Positions 6,591 through 8,611 of a stretch of DNA of 8,611 nt are shown here, piece by piece (the first letter of the stretch is position 1; each line of letters starts with the position of its first letter). The stretch lies in assembly GCA_036825195.1 (NCBI GenBank), contig DAISYQ010000074.1, positions 1-8,611 of the forward strand, written 5' to 3'. The DNA comes from UBA2210 sp036825195 (lineage in GTDB: Bacteria > Desulfobacterota > Syntrophia > Syntrophales > UBA2210). A program made the position numbers and the translations under genes. The notes under the pieces were generated by a model that had not been told where the DNA came from, ran no database searches, and worked only from the letters and a program-made list of their open reading frames with translations.

Positions 6591-8342
6591 ATGATGAAGA
6601 TAGATTTTAAGGAAGACAGTGATTTCCAAAATAATGATGATATGATCAAGAAGGGTTGGCATGATTTCCCTCTTGCACTCGTTATCTTCGATAGAGACGG
6701 ATATCTGATCTACGCAAACGGCAAGGCCCGCTCATTTTTCCACCTGAAAAAGGAAAGCACCCCCGAGCGTCTTCACTGCTCTCAACTCGACAAAGAATCA
6801 TCAGAACAGATCCTGAATCTTCTGCTGACGGGGAAAACTCAAACGCACATATACACGAAGATCAACCAGGTCGCTGTTGTATGTGATAGGGTGCCGATAC
6901 GGTGGGGAAAAAAGGTTGTCGGCGTTGTCGTTTCATATGACACAACCATGGATCATGAAGACTTCAAACGAGACAAAAACCTTCTTAAACCGGTTGAAGC
7001 TGTGATCGAATCGTCATACGACGGCATCTATATCACCGACGGCGAAGCGAATACCCTCATGGTGAATTCGGCTTATGAGAAGATGACCGGCATTAATAGG
7101 AGCTATGTCATCGGGCGTAATATGCGAGATCTCGTCAGAGAAGGGTATTTTAACGAGAGCGTCACCCTCAAGGTTCTTGAGACGAGAGAGAGGCAGTCAC
7201 TCAAGCAGAAACTGTGGTCCGGGAAGGAACTGCTGGTCACAGGAAACCCCGTCTTCGATGAAGAGGGGAACATCATCATGGTGGTCACCAACGACCGTGA
7301 TATGACTGAACTAATACATCTGCAGCAGCAGGTGGAGGATTCGCTGGAGATGGCCCTAGCGTACAAGGAAAAGCTCAAGACTATCCAGCAGTCCGTCTCG
7401 TTCGGGAAGGATTTTATTGCCGTATCCAAATCGATGCAGAATATTTGTGATCTGGTCAGTCGGGTAAGTAAGACTGATGCAACCGTTCTCTTTGCAGGTG
7501 AGACAGGTGTGGGGAAGGACCGGCTGGCAGAGGAAGTCCATACAATGTCTCCGCGGTTTAATAAGGGTCTCTTCGTGAAGATCAACTGCGGCGCCATACC
7601 GGAAACTCTCCTAGAAAGCGAACTGTTCGGCTATGAACGGGGGGCCTTTACCGGGGCGAGAAAAGAGGGGAAAATAGGTCTGTTCGAAGTTGCCGACGGG
7701 GGAACCATCTTCCTCGATGAAGTGGAATCTCTGCCCATGTCTCTCCAACCGAAACTACTCCGGGTTCTGCAGGATTTAGAAATTACGCGGGTTGGTGGCA
7801 CTGTCTCAAAAAAGGTTGATGTGAGGATCATTTGTGCGACCAATCTGGATTTAAAGGAGATGGTTGCCGAGAATCGCTTCAGGGCCGATCTGTACTATCG
7901 CCTGAATGTCGTCGCTATAGAAATCCCCCCCCTGCGGGAGAGGAAAGATGATATCCCCTACCTTATCACCTTCTTTGTCAATTATTTCAACGATAAATAC
8001 AATAAGAAACGAGTGATAGACAATAAGGCCATGAACGCATTGCTCACATATCCCTGGCCAGGGAATGTCCGAGAGATTGCCAATGTCATTGAGAGGCTCG
8101 TTGTGGTGTCTCTGCATGATCGGATTACCCCGCAGGACATTCCCGATGAAATCCAGGTGAGTGCGGTGAAGGCGATGAATATAGCGCCTGGAGTTACGTT
8201 AAAGAAGCATATCGAACGGATAGAGACTGTCATTATCAAAGATGCGATCAAGGCACATGGAAGCGCACGAAAGGCAGCCACTGCGTTGGGTCTTGATCAT
8301 TCCACCATTACCCGCAAACTGAAGCGATGCGATCAATTATAG
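6591..8342 (+). CDS. Sigma-54-dependent transcriptional activator with two PAS domains and TyrR-like HTH
   Basis: This enhancer-binding protein remodels RNA polymerase holding sigma-54. The ATG at 6591 (583 residues) is preferred because GGAG lies 8 bases upstream; a TTG at 6549 would add 14 residues without a binding site. Domains in order: PAS 1 at about 22-118 (ALVIFDRDGYLIYANGKA), PAS 2 at about 135-245 (YDGIYITDGEANTLMVNSAY), a helical linker at about 238-268, an AAA+ domain at about 274-500 and a C-terminal helix-turn-helix at 557-579 (GSARKAATALGLDHSTITRK). AAA+ motifs: Walker A GETGVGKD at 303-310, the sigma-54 contact loop GAFTGA at 351-356, Walker B GGTIFLDE at 370-377, and RFRADLYYRLNV at 429-440 with the arginine finger region. 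There is no receiver domain, so a small molecule or redox signal sensed by PAS is likely. A -24/-12 promoter 87 bases downstream and the abfD-like gene suggest its target. Confidence 0.94.
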   Translation: MMKIDFKEDSDFQNNDDMIKKGWHDFPLALVIFDRDGYLIYANGKARSFFHLKKESTPERLHCSQLDKESSEQILNLLLTGKTQTHIYTKINQVAVVCDRVPIRWGKKVVGVVVSYDTTMDHEDFKRDKNLLKPVEAVIESSYDGIYITDGEANTLMVNSAYEKMTGINRSYVIGRNMRDLVREGYFNESVTLKVLETRERQSLKQKLWSGKELLVTGNPVFDEEGNIIMVVTNDRDMTELIHLQQQVEDSLEMALAYKEKLKTIQQSVSFGKDFIAVSKSMQNICDLVSRVSKTDATVLFAGETGVGKDRLAEEVHTMSPRFNKGLFVKINCGAIPETLLESELFGYERGAFTGARKEGKIGLFEVADGGTIFLDEVESLPMSLQPKLLRVLQDLEITRVGGTVSKKVDVRIICATNLDLKEMVAENRFRADLYYRLNVVAIEIPPLRERKDDIPYLITFFVNYFNDKYNKKRVIDNKAMNALLTYPWPGNVREIANVIERLVVVSLHDRITPQDIPDEIQVSAVKAMNIAPGVTLKKHIERIETVIIKDAIKAHGSARKAATALGLDHSTITRKLKRCDQL

Positions 8343-8428
8343 CACAATAAGTATGGAATGTTATAAAATTGGTGATCAGATACCGTTGATACGTAAAGCG
8401 GCATTGCTTTGGCATGACATGTGGTTTA
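8343..8428 (+). promoter_or_regulatory. Intergenic region likely to hold the activator's upstream binding sites
   Basis: The activator gene ends at 8342 and the -24 element begins at 8429. Sigma-54 activators usually bind about 80-150 bases upstream of the start, so sites could lie here or within the end of the activator gene. A TGATCA palindrome at about 8372-8377 and a weak AAAGC/GCTTT inverted repeat at 8395-8410 are the only candidates I can see. There is no U-run after the latter, so no convincing terminator for the activator gene. Confidence 0.3.
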
Positions 8429-8444
8429 TGGCACGGAAATTGTA
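8429..8444 (+). promoter_or_regulatory. Sigma-54 (-24/-12) promoter
   Basis: The sequence TGGCACGGAAATTGTA matches the sigma-54 consensus TGGCAC-N5-TTGCA, with the invariant GG at -24 and correct spacing. The one deviation is T instead of C in the -12 GC pair, which may lower basal activity. It directly follows a sigma-54 activator gene and precedes the abfD-like gene, giving a leader of about 100 bases. The position and match make it a strong candidate. Confidence 0.72.
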
Positions 8445-8459
8445 AGTCAACTTTCTGGA

Positions 8460-8477
8460 GGATACATGGGTGTATCC
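8460..8477 (+). promoter_or_regulatory. Leader hairpin upstream of the abfD-like gene
   Basis: A perfect 6-base inverted repeat GGATAC/GTATCC encloses a 6-base loop. It lies in the predicted 5' leader, about 80 bases before the ATG of the abfD-like gene. It overlaps a GGAGG stretch and an ATG at 8466 that opens an unrelated reading frame running to the window end. A role in mRNA stability or translation is possible; the structure is short. Confidence 0.35.
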
Positions 8478-8556
8478 CCTGATTATAGCGTCATTGCCCG
8501 GCTCGGTTGCAGATGTCGGGCGTTGCGGCAGATTACAGATATACAGGAGAGAAGCT

Positions 8557-8611
8557 ATGCCATTAATGAATGCGAAGGAGTACGAGGCGAGTTTACGGGA
8601 ATTGAAGTTGA
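8557..8611 (+). CDS. abfD: 4-hydroxybutyryl-CoA dehydratase / vinylacetyl-CoA isomerase family, 5' end only
   Basis: Only 18 codons are inside the window: MPLMNAKEYEASLRELKL. This resembles the N-terminus of 4-hydroxybutyryl-CoA dehydratase, which in Clostridium aminobutyricum begins, as I recall, MLMTAEQYIESLRKLN. That enzyme uses FAD and a [4Fe-4S] cluster to convert 4-hydroxybutyryl-CoA into crotonyl-CoA, in fermentation of 4-aminobutyrate or succinate and in some carbon fixation cycles. AGGAGA lies 6 bases before the ATG at 8557; a second ATG three codons later is possible. It would be the first gene under the -24/-12 promoter. The match is short, so other members of the 4-hydroxyphenylacetate 3-hydroxylase superfamily cannot be excluded. 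The cluster and flavin residues are outside the window. Confidence 0.62.
   Translation, partial: MPLMNAKEYEASLRELKL

Noticed and set aside
8395..8410. AAAGC/GCTTT hairpin after the sigma-54 activator gene
   Set aside because: The stem has five pairs and no T-run follows; too weak to call a terminator.
1..8611. CRISPR arrays, tRNA or rRNA genes, phage or defence genes
   Set aside because: I saw no spaced direct repeats, no tRNA-like folds and no proteins of such systems in the window.

Overview
The window looks like a chromosomal stretch of a Gram-negative bacterium with an anaerobic, fermentative or respiratory lifestyle. A member of the Desulfobacterota or a similar group is plausible. This rests on a TRAP transporter, a sigma-54 activator of PAS-PAS-AAA+-HTH form, strong AGGAG ribosome binding sites and the apparent start of a 4-hydroxybutyryl-CoA dehydratase gene. 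The taxonomic guess is inference only.

Minus strand, positions 1-5950: seven genes lie head to tail with short gaps and read leftwards: an IclR-family regulator, KDPG aldolase (eda), a PfkB-family 2-keto-3-deoxygluconate kinase (kdgK-like), the three TRAP transporter subunits (periplasmic binding protein dctP, small membrane protein dctQ, large permease dctM) and the first 118 codons of kduI. KduI, KDG kinase and KDPG aldolase are steps of the route that turns unsaturated uronates from pectin or other polyuronides into pyruvate and glyceraldehyde 3-phosphate. The missing step, KduD, would be expected beyond the left edge. The TRAP system is most simply read as the importer of a uronate or unsaturated-uronate product, and the IclR protein as a KdgR-type regulator. 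A perfect TTGACA -35 box and a cluster of three alternating TTTCG/CGAAA half-sites lie just upstream of iclR, which suggests autoregulation. A strong perfect hairpin separates dctP from dctQ and probably sets binding protein to permease ratios.

Positions 5951-6590: about 640 bases without an intact gene. The part next to iclR holds its promoter and operator. The part from about 6232 to 6536 holds a decayed fragment that resembles an IS4-family transposase and is broken by a frameshift.

Plus strand, positions 6591-8611: a 583-residue sigma-54-dependent activator is followed by a near-consensus -24/-12 promoter (8429-8444) and then by the start of a gene whose first 18 residues match the N-terminus of 4-hydroxybutyryl-CoA dehydratase (AbfD). 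This looks like a separate regulatory unit for 4-hydroxybutyrate or related CoA-ester metabolism, with the activator next to its target promoter.

I did not find a wholly new system. The parts most worth a second look are the compound operator, the sigma-54 activator/promoter/abfD module, and the inferred substrate of the TRAP transporter.
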